A program made the translations under genes and the position numbers. Under the pieces are notes generated by a model, which saw only the letters and a program-made list of their open reading frames with translations, was not told the origin of the DNA and made no database searches. Shown in pieces: positions 10,710-19,554 of a stretch of DNA of 64,000 nt. The first letter of the stretch is position 1, and every line of letters starts with the position of its first letter. This DNA is from Incurvaria masculella (taxonomy: Eukaryota > Arthropoda > Insecta > Lepidoptera > Incurvariidae): assembly GCA_946894095.1 (NCBI GenBank), contig OX335651.1, positions 15,274,501 to 15,338,500 on the forward strand, in the 5' to 3' direction.

Positions 10710-11483
10710 TTTATTTTAATTTCCTATTTGTATATATTAATTATATTTATTTTATTATGGTACGCCTCACTTGTTTTATACACTACAAATTAACTCTCCA
10801 TTTCAGCCCTGACGGTAAGCAAATAGCGAATTAACAAAACTGAATATTAAATGTGTCAATAACGAGTTGTGTCCACCAACGTAATAGGTATATAGGTACT
10901 TACGCACGTTATTTCATTTTAGAATATCGAGTCTTGCAATAGCGCACGAAGGCGGTAACTCTCGCTCTTATAGGTGTGCACTGTTTCCTTAGGTTTTTAG
11001 GTCATCATATATTGGAAGCCGAGAGCAGAGCATATTCTTTGTCTTTCTCTCATTTCTTATAAATATAGCTTATAGCACGTTGCGCGTGGACAAATCGCGA
11101 GCACGTGAGCACGCGACCGGCCAGTCCCGCGATCCGGAACTTCTTGGGTTAGTATGAAACAACGAAATATAAAAAACTGAAATGTGCTGTTTTATTTAAG
11201 TGTATAATTTTATGTGTTCTTGATGCTCATGTATTGTGTGTGTAAATAACGTGTGTAAATTTTTTTTTTTTCTTCTCGCTTTAATCTCTTGCGTTGACCA
11301 CGTAGGTTATATTTGAAAGTCAGGTTAACTACGTGTCTATTGTTAATCACTCATTAAAACAAACCTTAATCTGTAGTTATCAGGCTTTCGTCTCGTTCGA
11401 TCTAGTCGCGTCTCGAGTTAACGGAAATTTACGTAAATTTTTTTTTAACTCATTTTTAAGTAATTTATTATAGGTACCACAAA
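10710..11483 (+). other. Retrotransposon 5' leader
   Basis: About 770 bases between the primer binding site and gag, with several short upstream ATG frames. The segment TATAAATATAGCTTATAGC near 11059 resembles the conserved loop of the 3' pseudoknot units, but without complementary flanks. Packaging signals normally lie in this region of such elements; none can be identified by eye. Confidence 0.5.
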
Positions 11484-12827
11484 ATGGAAAGCCAGGACCA
11501 TTCCGTGTTCATTGACATGCCAGAGGACCAATTAATGATGTATGACAATCAATCCATAAATTCACAGTCGGAGGTTAATGTTGTAACACGTAGTGGTGGT
11601 GATTATGGACCCAGTTTTTTTTCCTTGGATAACGAATCCAACCAGTCATCTTCAAGTACCGTGGTAAAACCAGAAGGTCTCCACGAAAATTGTGTGTTCA
11701 ATAAACATTACTACAACTTATCGTCCTGGAATCTAAAATATAGTGGTGAAACAGATGTACGTGAATTCATTGCCCGTGTCGAAGAGCTTACTTATGCGCG
11801 GAAATCTAACTATGACATCGTACTGAGATGTTTCATTGATTTGTTGTCGGGCACTGCTTTGAAATGGTTCCGTACCGTGAGGGATGGAGTTACGAATTGG
11901 GACCAGCTTAAGAAAGCCTTGTTAGAGGAGTACGATAATATCGACTACGTTTTCGACACGGAATCCCGTATTCGCTCGTTAAAACAAAAACCTAACCAGA
12001 AGTTGTCAGATTTTGTAACAGATGTGAATGATTTGGCAAATAAAATCAAGGGTCAAATTTCCGATATCATGCTTTTCGAAATAATAAAACGAAATATGTT
12101 ACCTAAGTACAATCAATGTCTGATTTACGGTACGATTAAAAATACTTGCGACCTTCTGGCGTATGGTAAGAAAATTGAACGTTTTAATAATGAGGCCCCC
12201 TTCAGTAATATCAAATCAGAGGTGTCCAAAGTTAACAGTTATATTCCTAAAGCCGAGACAGTGTCGACTTCAAACGCAAACGCTTGTCTCAAATGTAAAA
12301 ATACGGGCCATTCTTTTAAAAACTGCCCGAATATTTTAATACCTATCTGCTTTGACTGCGGCAAGCTAAATGTCACGTCCAAAAATTGTCCCACATGTGC
12401 CGCGAAAGGTAACCAAAATTCGAGGTCTACGCCTCAGCCCCACTCTCGGTTCACATCTCGTGCTGAAGCGTCACACCAACGCAGCGGACAACAATACCCG
12501 CCGTGGTATAACAATAATGCAGGCCAATTTAGTGTTAGGCAACAGAATCCTCCAACTTATATTAACAACGCCAACAATAACAATTTTAATGGCGGTCAAT
12601 ATCCTCGTTTTAGGCCAGTCTATTCAGGCCAATACAATAACTCTTACCGCCCTAGGGGTCAGCAATACCGACCTTATTTTCCGAACGCGAGTCACCCCCC
12701 GGCGACTCACTTTCACTCATCGAACTACGCCGATAGCGCGCGCGAGCTGCCGCATAACAATATTCGAGCGATCGAGGCCCCCCCATCCCCCCCTCAATCT
12801 TCCGCTTCTCATACAAAAAACGGGTAA
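11484..12827 (+). CDS. gag: Retrotransposon Gag
   Basis: Structural protein of the element, 447 residues, which should form the particle and bind the RNA genome. The ATG lies in a good context (CAAAATGG). Residues about 75-230 resemble the retrotransposon Gag capsid domain (YSGETDVREFI, then FIDLLSGTALKWFR, then a helical stretch). A perfect CX2CX4HX4C zinc knuckle lies at residues 268-281 (C268, C271, H276, C281). A second one at 289-302 keeps the three cysteines (C289, C292, C302) but has Val297 in place of His. The C-terminal tail is rich in Asn, Gln, Tyr and Arg, as in nucleocapsid regions. The stop TAA (12825-12827) comes 4 bases after an A AAA AAC heptamer, so a fraction of ribosomes should shift to pol. 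Confidence 0.93.
   Translation: MESQDHSVFIDMPEDQLMMYDNQSINSQSEVNVVTRSGGDYGPSFFSLDNESNQSSSSTVVKPEGLHENCVFNKHYYNLSSWNLKYSGETDVREFIARVEELTYARKSNYDIVLRCFIDLLSGTALKWFRTVRDGVTNWDQLKKALLEEYDNIDYVFDTESRIRSLKQKPNQKLSDFVTDVNDLANKIKGQISDIMLFEIIKRNMLPKYNQCLIYGTIKNTCDLLAYGKKIERFNNEAPFSNIKSEVSKVNSYIPKAETVSTSNANACLKCKNTGHSFKNCPNILIPICFDCGKLNVTSKNCPTCAAKGNQNSRSTPQPHSRFTSRAEASHQRSGQQYPPWYNNNAGQFSVRQQNPPTYINNANNNNFNGGQYPRFRPVYSGQYNNSYRPRGQQYRPYFPNASHPPATHFHSSNYADSARELPHNNIRAIEAPPSPPQSSASHTKNG
12815..12821 (+). promoter_or_regulatory. -1 ribosomal frameshift slippery heptamer
   Basis: AAAAAAC is read in the gag frame as A AAA AAC, the classic X XXY YYZ form. The gag stop follows after GGG. The pol frame is exactly -1 and is open through this point with no stop before 12908. 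A downstream stimulatory stem is not obvious to me. Confidence 0.85.
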
Positions 12828-15800
12828 ACGCACCGGCGACTTATACCTCCTCGGAAGAATGGCATGACTGGTTAAAATTTGTTCATGACTTTCCGAAAGT
12901 TAGCCCGGTGCTATCAAACCAACATGGCGATAGGAGGCCTTACGTTCATTTCAAGTTAAATAATAAGGATTTTACAGCTCTATTAGATAGTGGAGCCGAG
13001 ATAAATGTGTTTGGTAATAATTCACATCTTGAAATACTGAATATGGGATATACTTTAGACGAGTCCAAAATTTGTTCCGCCTCTACGGCAGACGGGACTA
13101 AACAATTTAGTCCAGGCTCAATCCATTGCAATATCGTGGTCGACGGCATTGAAATTCCACTTACTTTTGAAGTTATTCCAGAAATTAAATCTGATTGCAT
13201 TTTAGGCACAGAATTTTGGGAAAAGTCCGGTCTATCAAAAAAAATTTCCGGCTGTATAAATAAAAAAATCACTTTCTCCATTCCGTCAGAATTTCAGATT
13301 TCTTCATTAAACATTGATGGGGCCATTAAAAAAATTAAAGATATTATTTCCAGCTTAGATATCATTAAAAGTAAAATTTCTAGCTTTAACAGCCCCCGTT
13401 CGAGCAAACATTATAAGTTGTTGGATGAATCACTTACTAAGTTATTGTTAGCTTTGGACGACATTCCGTCTAATAATAACCCGGACATTAAGTCGGCCCG
13501 CAAAATAGCCGTCGCTTCTGTGCAAGAGTCAATAGATGTCTTAGAACGCAAAGCGTATCGGCCGAATTCTCCCCCGCCCACCCTCCCTACGTACGTGCCG
13601 CTCGCGTCGGTCGGTGAAACCAAGCCTTCTTCCGGAGCGCTCAATGCCACACATCGCGCTCAGAGCGCACAGCCCCCGCATTCTGTTTCTAACGCGCAAC
13701 AGCTGCATTCTATTTCTAACTCGAGTAATTGTAAACTTTCTCCAGATGAACAATTAATATTAAATAAAACGATAGAAAAGTTTGAGTCCATATCTTTTGA
13801 AAAATGTGGCCTAGGTCGAACGCATCTTCTTGAATATGAAATTGATACGGAAGGTCCTCCAATCAAACAAAGGTTCTATCGCATGTCACCCTACAAACAA
13901 AAGTTAGTGGACCAATTAATAGATGAAATGATAGACTTGGATGTTCTGGAACCATCATCGTCACCCTGGGCCAGTCCTGTGTTAGTAGTACCCAAGAAGG
14001 ACAACTCCTTCCGCCTTTGCATGGACTCTCGTAAACTAAACGCTGTTACAAAAAAATGTAGTTATCCTCTCCCTCGCATAGATAACATTCTTGATAATTT
14101 AAAGGACGCAAAATATATTTCTTCCATTGACTTATCTAAGGCATTTCTTCAGCTCCCTCTGGCAGAATCGGCTAAGGAAAAGACAGCGATTATCTCACAG
14201 GGCCGAGGATTATTACAATTTAAGGTGGTCCCTTTTGGGCTATCTAACGCACCCCAGAATTTACAGCGCCTGGTCGATGCGTTACTACCAGGTGCAGAAT
14301 TCGATGACCATGTGTTTGGTTATCTAGACGACCTAATTATAATTTCCAACAATTTTGCAGACCATATTTCTTACCTTGACAAAGTTTACGAACGTTTACA
14401 TTTCGCTAACCTAACAGTTAACCTAAAGAAGTGTGAATTTCTAAAATCTGAGCTGAAATATCTTGGTTACGTTATAAACGAGTTCGGCTTAAAGACTGAC
14501 CCAGCCAAAGTGGAGGCAGTGAAAAACTTTCCAACACCCAAATGTGTCAAAGATGTACGCAGTTTCTTAGGACTAGCTTCCTACTACCGCCGTTTCATCA
14601 AAAATTTCTCTACTATTGCGGCGCCCCTGTCCAATCTCACAAGTTCCATCTCTGAAAAATATTCAAAATTTAATTGGACACCTGAGGCAGAGGCAGCCTT
14701 CGTAAAATTAAAATCCGCCCTCACTTCAGCCCCAGTTTTATGTGTTCCCAATTTTGAAGCCCCCTTTTTCCTCCACTGTGATGCAAGTTTAGTGGGAATT
14801 GGTTCAGCAGTTGTACAAAAGGACGCAAATTTTCAGGAACACCCCGTAGCTTACTATTCGAGAACGCTAACAAAACAAGAGCAAGGTTTTTCTACCACCG
14901 AAAGGGAATTACTTAGTATTGTGGAAGCTACCACACATTTTAGACATTACCTAGAAGGAACTCATTTCACGATTGTGACTGACCATGAAAGCTTGAAATG
15001 GTTATATAAACTCGAGAACCCCACGGGCAGGCTCGCCCGTTGGTCTACTAGGCTCTCGCAATTCTCCTTTGATATCGTCCACAAGAAAGGCAAACTCCAT
15101 GTTGTCCCGGACGCGTTGTCACGTATTAAGATCGAAAGTGTAAACTCATCCAACCCAAACGTTCCTATAACTGATGAGTGGTTTTTGAAAATAAAAAATA
15201 GTATACAAAAATCACCCGCTAGTTACCCGAACTTTAGGTTGGAAGACGATAAGCTCTTTCGTTTTTGCAAACCTAAATTCAATCTTTTAAATTCATTTTC
15301 ATGGAAAGAAGTTATTCCCGCTGACCATATTAAACAGCTAGTAACTGCTACTCACGAGAGCCCTCTATCGGCACACCTTGGCCCATTTAAATGTTTTAAA
15401 AAGTTACAACTGAATTATTACTGGCCCAACATGTTTCCTTCAATCAAATCAATCTTAAGTTCGTGTGAAGTTTGTTTGGCATTTAAAGCTAATAATCAGC
15501 TACCCCATGGTAAAATGTTATTTCAGAAGAAGGTCTACGCTCCAATGCAAACATTAAGTTGCGATCTCATTGGTCCTCTGCCGAGGTCTTATTCAGGACA
15601 CGCATACTTGCTTACTGTAGTTGACATTTTCTCCAAATTTGTATGGTTATGCCCACTTAGAAAAGCCAATAGTAAGTCAATAATTAAATTCATTGAAAAT
15701 GAGATTTTCCTAGTCTATGGCGTGCCATATTGTATGATAAGTGATAATGGCGTGCAGTTCGTCTCTAACGAGTTTCAGGCACTTTTAAAAAGGTATAATA

Positions 15801-16396
15801 TCCCTAAATTTTTCAAAAATTGTGTCTATTTCCCACAAAACAATCCAGTGGAAAGACACAATCGTACCATTGAATTAGCCATTGCTTCTTATGTTGAGAC
15901 AGACCATAGAAACTGGACTAAAAATTTACCTAAGATTCAGGCAGCTTTAAATAGCCATGTCAGCTTAGCCCATGGGTTTTCACCCAATTTTGTAATGACA
16001 GGTAGAGAACTCATCTTCGATGGTCGATTCCATAAATTTGCAGATTTCACTAAATTAGAGGAGTTAATTATCGATGGTCGCGACGAATGGACCACTAGCT
16101 TAAAATCATTGGCAAGCGTTTTTCATCAAATCCAAGCGAACCTGACTCAAGCATATCAAGCTAATGCCAAACGCTACAACCTTCGTCGTTCAGTGATACA
16201 TTTCAATGTAGGTGACATAGTCTGGCGTCGATCCCATGTTCAATCGGACGCCGCTAAATTCTTTTCAAATAAATTAGCCCCTCGTTTTATTAAATCTGTG
16301 GTCCTTGAGAAAAAATCTGAAAATACATACATTTTGGGCAACATGGATGGTTCCAAGGCAGGCCTAATACATGTGAGTGATATTATTAAATACTAA
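12821..16396 (+). CDS. pol: Retrotransposon Pol (protease-RT-RNase H-integrase)
   Basis: Enzymes for replication and integration, made as the -1 extension of Gag. No ATG lies near the frame start; the first usable start-like codon is GTG at 12908, used here as residue 1 of 1162. Protease: LLDSGAEINVFG with active-site D27. Reverse transcriptase: about 320-560 with SSIDLSKAFLQ, VPFGLSNAP and catalytic YLDD at 472-475. RNase H: D625 in HCDAS, then TERELL, VTDHESLKWL and DALSR. Integrase: HHCC zinc finger H816, H823, C853, C856 and catalytic D886, D946, E982 (D35E spacing). A C-terminal segment with KLAPRFIKSVVLEKKSENTY resembles a GPY/F module. All key residues are present and the frame is unbroken, so activity is plausible. 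Confidence 0.95.
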   Translation, partial: RVNAPATYTSSEEWHDWLKFVHDFPKVSPVLSNQHGDRRPYVHFKLNNKDFTALLDSGAEINVFGNNSHLEILNMGYTLDESKICSASTADGTKQFSPGSIHCNIVVDGIEIPLTFEVIPEIKSDCILGTEFWEKSGLSKKISGCINKKITFSIPSEFQISSLNIDGAIKKIKDIISSLDIIKSKISSFNSPRSSKHYKLLDESLTKLLLALDDIPSNNNPDIKSARKIAVASVQESIDVLERKAYRPNSPPPTLPTYVPLASVGETKPSSGALNATHRAQSAQPPHSVSNAQQLHSISNSSNCKLSPDEQLILNKTIEKFESISFEKCGLGRTHLLEYEIDTEGPPIKQRFYRMSPYKQKLVDQLIDEMIDLDVLEPSSSPWASPVLVVPKKDNSFRLCMDSRKLNAVTKKCSYPLPRIDNILDNLKDAKYISSIDLSKAFLQLPLAESAKEKTAIISQGRGLLQFKVVPFGLSNAPQNLQRLVDALLPGAEFDDHVFGYLDDLIIISNNFADHISYLDKVYERLHFANLTVNLKKCEFLKSELKYLGYVINEFGLKTDPAKVEAVKNFPTPKCVKDVRSFLGLASYYRRFIKNFSTIAAPLSNLTSSISEKYSKFNWTPEAEAAFVKLKSALTSAPVLCVPNFEAPFFLHCDASLVGIGSAVVQKDANFQEHPVAYYSRTLTKQEQGFSTTERELLSIVEATTHFRHYLEGTHFTIVTDHESLKWLYKLENPTGRLARWSTRLSQFSFDIVHKKGKLHVVPDALSRIKIESVNSSNPNVPITDEWFLKIKNSIQKSPASYPNFRLEDDKLFRFCKPKFNLLNSFSWKEVIPADHIKQLVTATHESPLSAHLGPFKCFKKLQLNYYWPNMFPSIKSILSSCEVCLAFKANNQLPHGKMLFQKKVYAPMQTLSCDLIGPLPRSYSGHAYLLTVVDIFSKFVWLCPLRKANSKSIIKFIENEIFLVYGVPYCMISDNGVQFVSNEFQALLKRYNIPKFFKNCVYFPQNNPVERHNRTIELAIASYVETDHRNWTKNLPKIQAALNSHVSLAHGFSPNFVMTGRELIFDGRFHKFADFTKLEELIIDGRDEWTTSLKSLASVFHQIQANLTQAYQANAKRYNLRRSVIHFNVGDIVWRRSHVQSDAAKFFSNKLAPRFIKSVVLEKKSENTYILGNMDGSKAGLIHVSDIIKY

Positions 16397-16649
16397 AAAA
16401 AAAATTAATTAAAACTTTTGTTGAACTGGTTTGCATTTCTTTGATATATTTGGTCATAAATTTAAACAATAACTTTAAGTAACAATAAGTTACAAAATTT
16501 TTAAATGGTTAAATTCTCTATTAAATTGTATCTTGTGTCACACGCCCTAAAAAGGAGCCAGGTGTCAAGGGATACATGGATGACGGTAATTCTTGGAGAA
16601 GTTTTTTTAGTAAAACAAGCTATACTCCAATAGTTAGGTTAGGGTCGGT
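16397..16649 (+). other. Start of the post-pol non-coding region
   Basis: AT-rich. At 16584-16630 lies a degenerate relative of the following pseudoknot units: CGG at 16584, TTGGAG (16593-16598) complementary to CTCCAA (16625-16630), and AAGCTATA just before the second strand. A partner for stem 1 is missing. Confidence 0.5.
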
Positions 16650-16719
16650 CGTGCGCGGTTGTTTTTTTGGAATATTTTTCGAACGCACGTTAATATCTAA
16701 AGCCTTATTGAAAAAATAT
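16650..16719 (+). other. Pseudoknot unit 1
   Basis: Stem 1: CGTGCG 16650-16655 with CGCACG 16684-16689. CGGTT at 16656. Stem 2: ATATTTTTCGAA 16672-16683 with TTGAAAAAATAT 16708-16719 (10 of 12 pairs). AAGCCTTA at 16700-16707. Confidence 0.75.
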
Positions 16720-16721
16720 CC

Positions 16722-16777
16722 CGTGAACGGTATTGGCAAGGGAATTCACGTTAATAAATAAAAAGCCCTATCCTTGC
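16722..16777 (+). other. Pseudoknot unit 2
   Basis: Stem 1: CGTGAA 16722-16727 with TTCACG 16745-16750. CGG at 16728. Stem 2: GCAAGG 16736-16741 with CCTTGC 16772-16777. The conserved loop reads AAGCCCTA at 16763-16770. Confidence 0.8.
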
Positions 16778-16778
16778 T

Positions 16779-16828
16779 CACGGACGGTTACGTGGGAATC
16801 CGTGTTATAAATCTAAGCCTTATCCCGC
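16779..16828 (+). other. Pseudoknot unit 3
   Basis: Stem 1: CACGGA 16779-16784 with TCCGTG 16799-16804. CGGTT at 16785. Stem 2: GTGGGA 16792-16797 with TCCCGC 16823-16828 (one G-U pair). Single A between at 16798. AAGCCTTA at 16815-16822. Confidence 0.85.
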
Positions 16829-17027
16829 ATCTAGGTGTTCGGTCACAAATCATGCCGACACACTACCTAGGTTAGATTCGTTTTGGTATGTTTATTTAAG
16901 TTTTAGTATATGTCTTGTGCTTGGAAATTTTTGTCTTTGGAAAAAAAAAAAATATTTTGTCTTTTAAAAAAAAAATGTGCTTGTGTCACAATGTACTATT
17001 GGGTACACGTGTGTCCTGGGCGATATG

Positions 17028-17076
17028 GAACGCGGTCGAGTTAACGTTCTTTGTTATAAATTAAAGCCTTATCGAC
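17028..17076 (+). other. Pseudoknot unit 4
   Basis: Stem 1: GAACG 17028-17032 with CGTTC 17045-17049. CGG at 17033. Stem 2: GTCGA 17035-17039 with TCGAC 17072-17076, overlapping the last G of CGG. AAGCCTTA at 17064-17071. The weakest of the seven. Confidence 0.65.
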
Positions 17077-17082
17077 TCACCG

Positions 17083-17142
17083 GTGCGCGGTTTTTTATGG
17101 TATTTTTGAAACGCACGTTAAACGCCCAAGCCTTATTCAAAA
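17083..17142 (+). other. Pseudoknot unit 5
   Basis: Stem 1: GTGCG 17083-17087 with CGCAC 17112-17116. CGGTT at 17088. Stem 2: TTTTGAA 17104-17110 with TTCAAAA 17136-17142. Single A at 17111. AAGCCTTA at 17128-17135. Confidence 0.8.
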
Positions 17143-17147
17143 TATCC

Positions 17148-17202
17148 CGCAGGACGGTTGGTTGAGAATCCTGCGTAGCAAAAATAAAGCCTTATCTCTC
17201 AA
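17148..17202 (+). other. Pseudoknot unit 6
   Basis: Stem 1: CGCAGGA 17148-17154 with TCCTGCG 17169-17175. CGGTT at 17155. Stem 2: TTGAGA 17162-17167 with TCTCAA 17197-17202. Single A at 17168. AAGCCTTA at 17187-17194, here two bases before the stem-2 strand. Confidence 0.82.
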
Positions 17203-17237
17203 ACTTATGTGTACGGTCACTCTTGTGTCGTCACAGC

Positions 17238-17283
17238 TGGAGGCGGTTGTAGAACCTCCATATAAATATAAGCCTTATCTACA
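17238..17283 (+). other. Pseudoknot unit 7
   Basis: Stem 1: TGGAGG 17238-17243 with CCTCCA 17255-17260. CGGTT at 17244. Stem 2: TGTAGA 17248-17253 with TCTACA 17278-17283. Single A at 17254. AAGCCTTA at 17270-17277. Confidence 0.85.
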
Positions 17284-18596
17284 CTCCACATTGTTCGAAT
17301 CCGTTAAAATCAGTTCGACAAATTCTTAGTTAGGTTAGGGTCTTTCACAGACGTCCGCGAAGCAAACCAGCCTCGCGTTCGTCGGGTTTTTTTTTTCTTC
17401 TCTCTCTTTCTTTTACCTCCACCCCACTTAACCTCACCCCTCACCCTATTCCCTAGCAAGCTTGCGCCCTCCCACCTAACACCAACCACCTTACCCAACC
17501 CAGTATGATAGATAATTTAAAAGAAAGGATACGACAGGATAAGTGAATGATGATGTAAGCAAGTGGTTCCTACCCTTTTCCCCATATCTGTCCTCTGTCA
17601 CTAGTAAGTGGTCTCAACCGAGTCACTTACGTAGACAAGGCATACAGCGCATTCACCGCGCTTTATTTTATGTTAGTTCTTTTGGTTATTCTCTATTTTT
17701 TTTTCTCTTTTCTTTTTTTTCTTTTAACAGCTATAGTGTACTGTAACGGGCAACACGTCGCGTCAGACACGTTCAGCTGAAAACACATAATGGTGTATTT
17801 CGTGATAGATGCCGCCTCCCATGAGGGGGGCAAAATTCTATAGAATCTCTAGGTGCAGGCCATACCCCATTTAACGCTTCTCGACAGGCGGTGCACTAGG
17901 CACCTACCTAGGGCCAAGATGAGACACGAGACAGTTCGCGTGTCTTGATCTGAAGGGGTTTTACGAGTTCTCACTCTGAGGCTCACCAATTACAACCAGT
18001 TTTTTATGTTAAGTCGGCATAATAAGACTGGTTGGGTTGCATTATTTAGTTTTAAGTTCCAAACAACCATACCCTCCCAACACATGTTCTCTGTACATAC
18101 CTGTATATAAAAATACTTATAAGTCGTATTTAGATAAAATTTACTCTAGGTAAGAACAAGGATATGACATTTATAAAGCGTCCCTTATAAAAAGGCACTT
18201 ATTATTTTGGATTTTGAGCGTCTACGGGTTAAATGTTAATGACGTTTCCCATAGGATTCTATTCGGTTAATGTAAACCATTTTGAAGACTGCTGAGTCTT
18301 ATTTGCCAAATCATTTCATGTGTCTCAAAACGCGTTCGTGAGTGTTGGTAAAACTTTCGTATTAATTGTACAATTGTAAATATTGCTAATTTTAGTTTAA
18401 ACTTAAAATTAATTTATAGGCGCACAATAGCGACCAATAAGAGTAGGAACTCTAAATAAATATGGCATAGTGAGCCACTGAACATATAAACTCTCGGAAA
18501 GACAAAATTAAACACGGATTTTGAGAAAATTCAAATTGTATTAAGATATAAACATGCTAATTATATAAATACAATTAAAATACTTAAGCGTAGGTA
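17284..18596 (+). other. Post-pol non-coding region, middle
   Basis: No envelope-like or other long frame. Pyrimidine-rich tracts lie at about 17385-17465 and 17690-17730. TTAGTTAGGTTAGGGTC near 17326 echoes TAGTTAGGTTAGGGTC near 16631, upstream of unit 1, a further sign of duplication in the array region. Nothing else recognised. Confidence 0.5.
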
Positions 18597-18597
18597 C

Positions 18598-18627
18598 TTA
18601 GTTAGTTAGTTAGTTAGTTAGTTAGTT
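18598..18627. repeat. TTAG microsatellite
   Basis: About seven TTAG units inside the retrotransposon. It is not the insect telomeric TTAGG. Confidence 0.8.
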
Positions 18628-18756
18628 CGCGTTCAGAGTAACACATCTTAAGTAGGATGTCGCTAGACACATTATAGTATTTAGAAAGTATACGGAATGT
18701 TAGAAATATAATGTCCGGAACACACAGTGGTTCCTACTATCGCTTTAATAATGCTG

Positions 18757-19130
18757 GTGGACACAACTTCGCTTAATAATGTTTTCTCATACTTGTCTTA
18801 ATCCTTATTATTGAAAATACACTCAAGGACAAAACTTCCTTTATTGATGTTTTTTTTTCTTAAATTATTTGTCTTAATTCTTATTATCGAAAGTACACTC
18901 ATAGATACAACTTCTTAAGTGATGTTTATTTTTATACGTATCTCAATTTTCCTTATTATTGAAAGTACACTCAAGGACACAACTTGTTCTCTTTATGCCT
19001 TGCTTTTCTTGTTTTTATTTAAAAAAAAAAAAGACATTCATGAATATAATTTCGGCTAGTAATGTTTCTTCTCATACTCGTCTTATACTTTTTATTAATA
19101 ATGAAAGTCAACTTAAAGGATATAAGTCAT
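18757..19130 (+). repeat. Degenerate tandem repeat, about 72-bp unit
   Basis: Four to five copies of a unit with CACTCAAGGACACAACTTC, a GATGTTT T-rich stretch, GTCTTAAT(T/C)CTTATTATTG and AAAGTA. The last copies are more diverged and one holds an A run near 19021. They lie between pol and the 3' LTR. Confidence 0.75.
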
Positions 19131-19499
19131 TGGGCTGTGGCTTCCATAGGATTGTAAATATGTGTTAGCTTGTACATGTGTGTAAATATTTTACTGATTG
19201 ATAAAAATGTTACTTATATGTTAATGTCATAACACTGTGTTCGATATTAATTCTATTTCTGTTGTCATTTAGATGTTTTAGCATTCCATTGGGCTTGGCT
19301 TATAGTATTGTAAACCTGTTGAATGTCTAGAAATTTAAAACAGTTTTGCCAATCGATATCACATTGATGTAAAGATTATCATTAGTAACATTTTGGTTAG
19401 CTTCAGTATTAATTATTACTTTTGCACTGTCAATTATAGTTCAGCAATTAATGTTATAGTCACTGTGACATTCTGGTCACTTTGTTAAATGTCTAGGGT

Positions 19500-19554
19500 A
19501 CTTAAATTCTTTTTTTTTTGCTTGTTTTTTTTTGTTTTTTAAGTAACCGGGTAT
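19500..19554 (+). other. T-rich tract before the 3' LTR, no clear polypurine tract
   Basis: The bases before the right LTR are T-rich (two runs of 8 or more T), then AAGTAACCGGGTAT. A purine tract, which normally primes plus-strand synthesis there, is not visible. Confidence 0.6.

Larger units (their letters stand above)
16650..17283 (+). other. Array of seven predicted H-type RNA pseudoknots
   Basis: Seven units share one plan: stem-1 strand, CGG (usually CGGTT), stem-2 strand, usually a single A, stem-1 partner, an AT-rich loop ending AAGCCTTA, stem-2 partner. The strands of stem 1 (5-7 bp) and stem 2 (5-12 bp) differ between units but remain complementary within each unit, while the loops stay alike. 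That is compensatory variation across 14 helices. Units 1-3 (16650-16828) and 4-7 (17028-17283) form two groups with short spacers. The array is downstream of pol in the genomic RNA of the element. I do not recognise it. Packaging, translation, RNA stability (exonuclease blocking) or host-protein binding are open options. Confidence 0.85.

Noticed and set aside
12370..12867. 165-codon open frame overlapping gag
   Set aside because: It is a shifted-frame shadow of gag; the composition and zinc knuckles support the gag frame, and pol lies in the third frame.
16650..17283. Pseudoknot units as pistol or twister ribozymes
   Set aside because: The H-type layout and AAGCC loop recall parts of both, but the extra helix and cleavage loop of pistol and the conserved twister core are missing.
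16397..19554. Degenerate env gene
   Set aside because: No long frame, signal peptide, membrane segment or cleavage motif in any frame; the DNA is repeat- and structure-rich instead.
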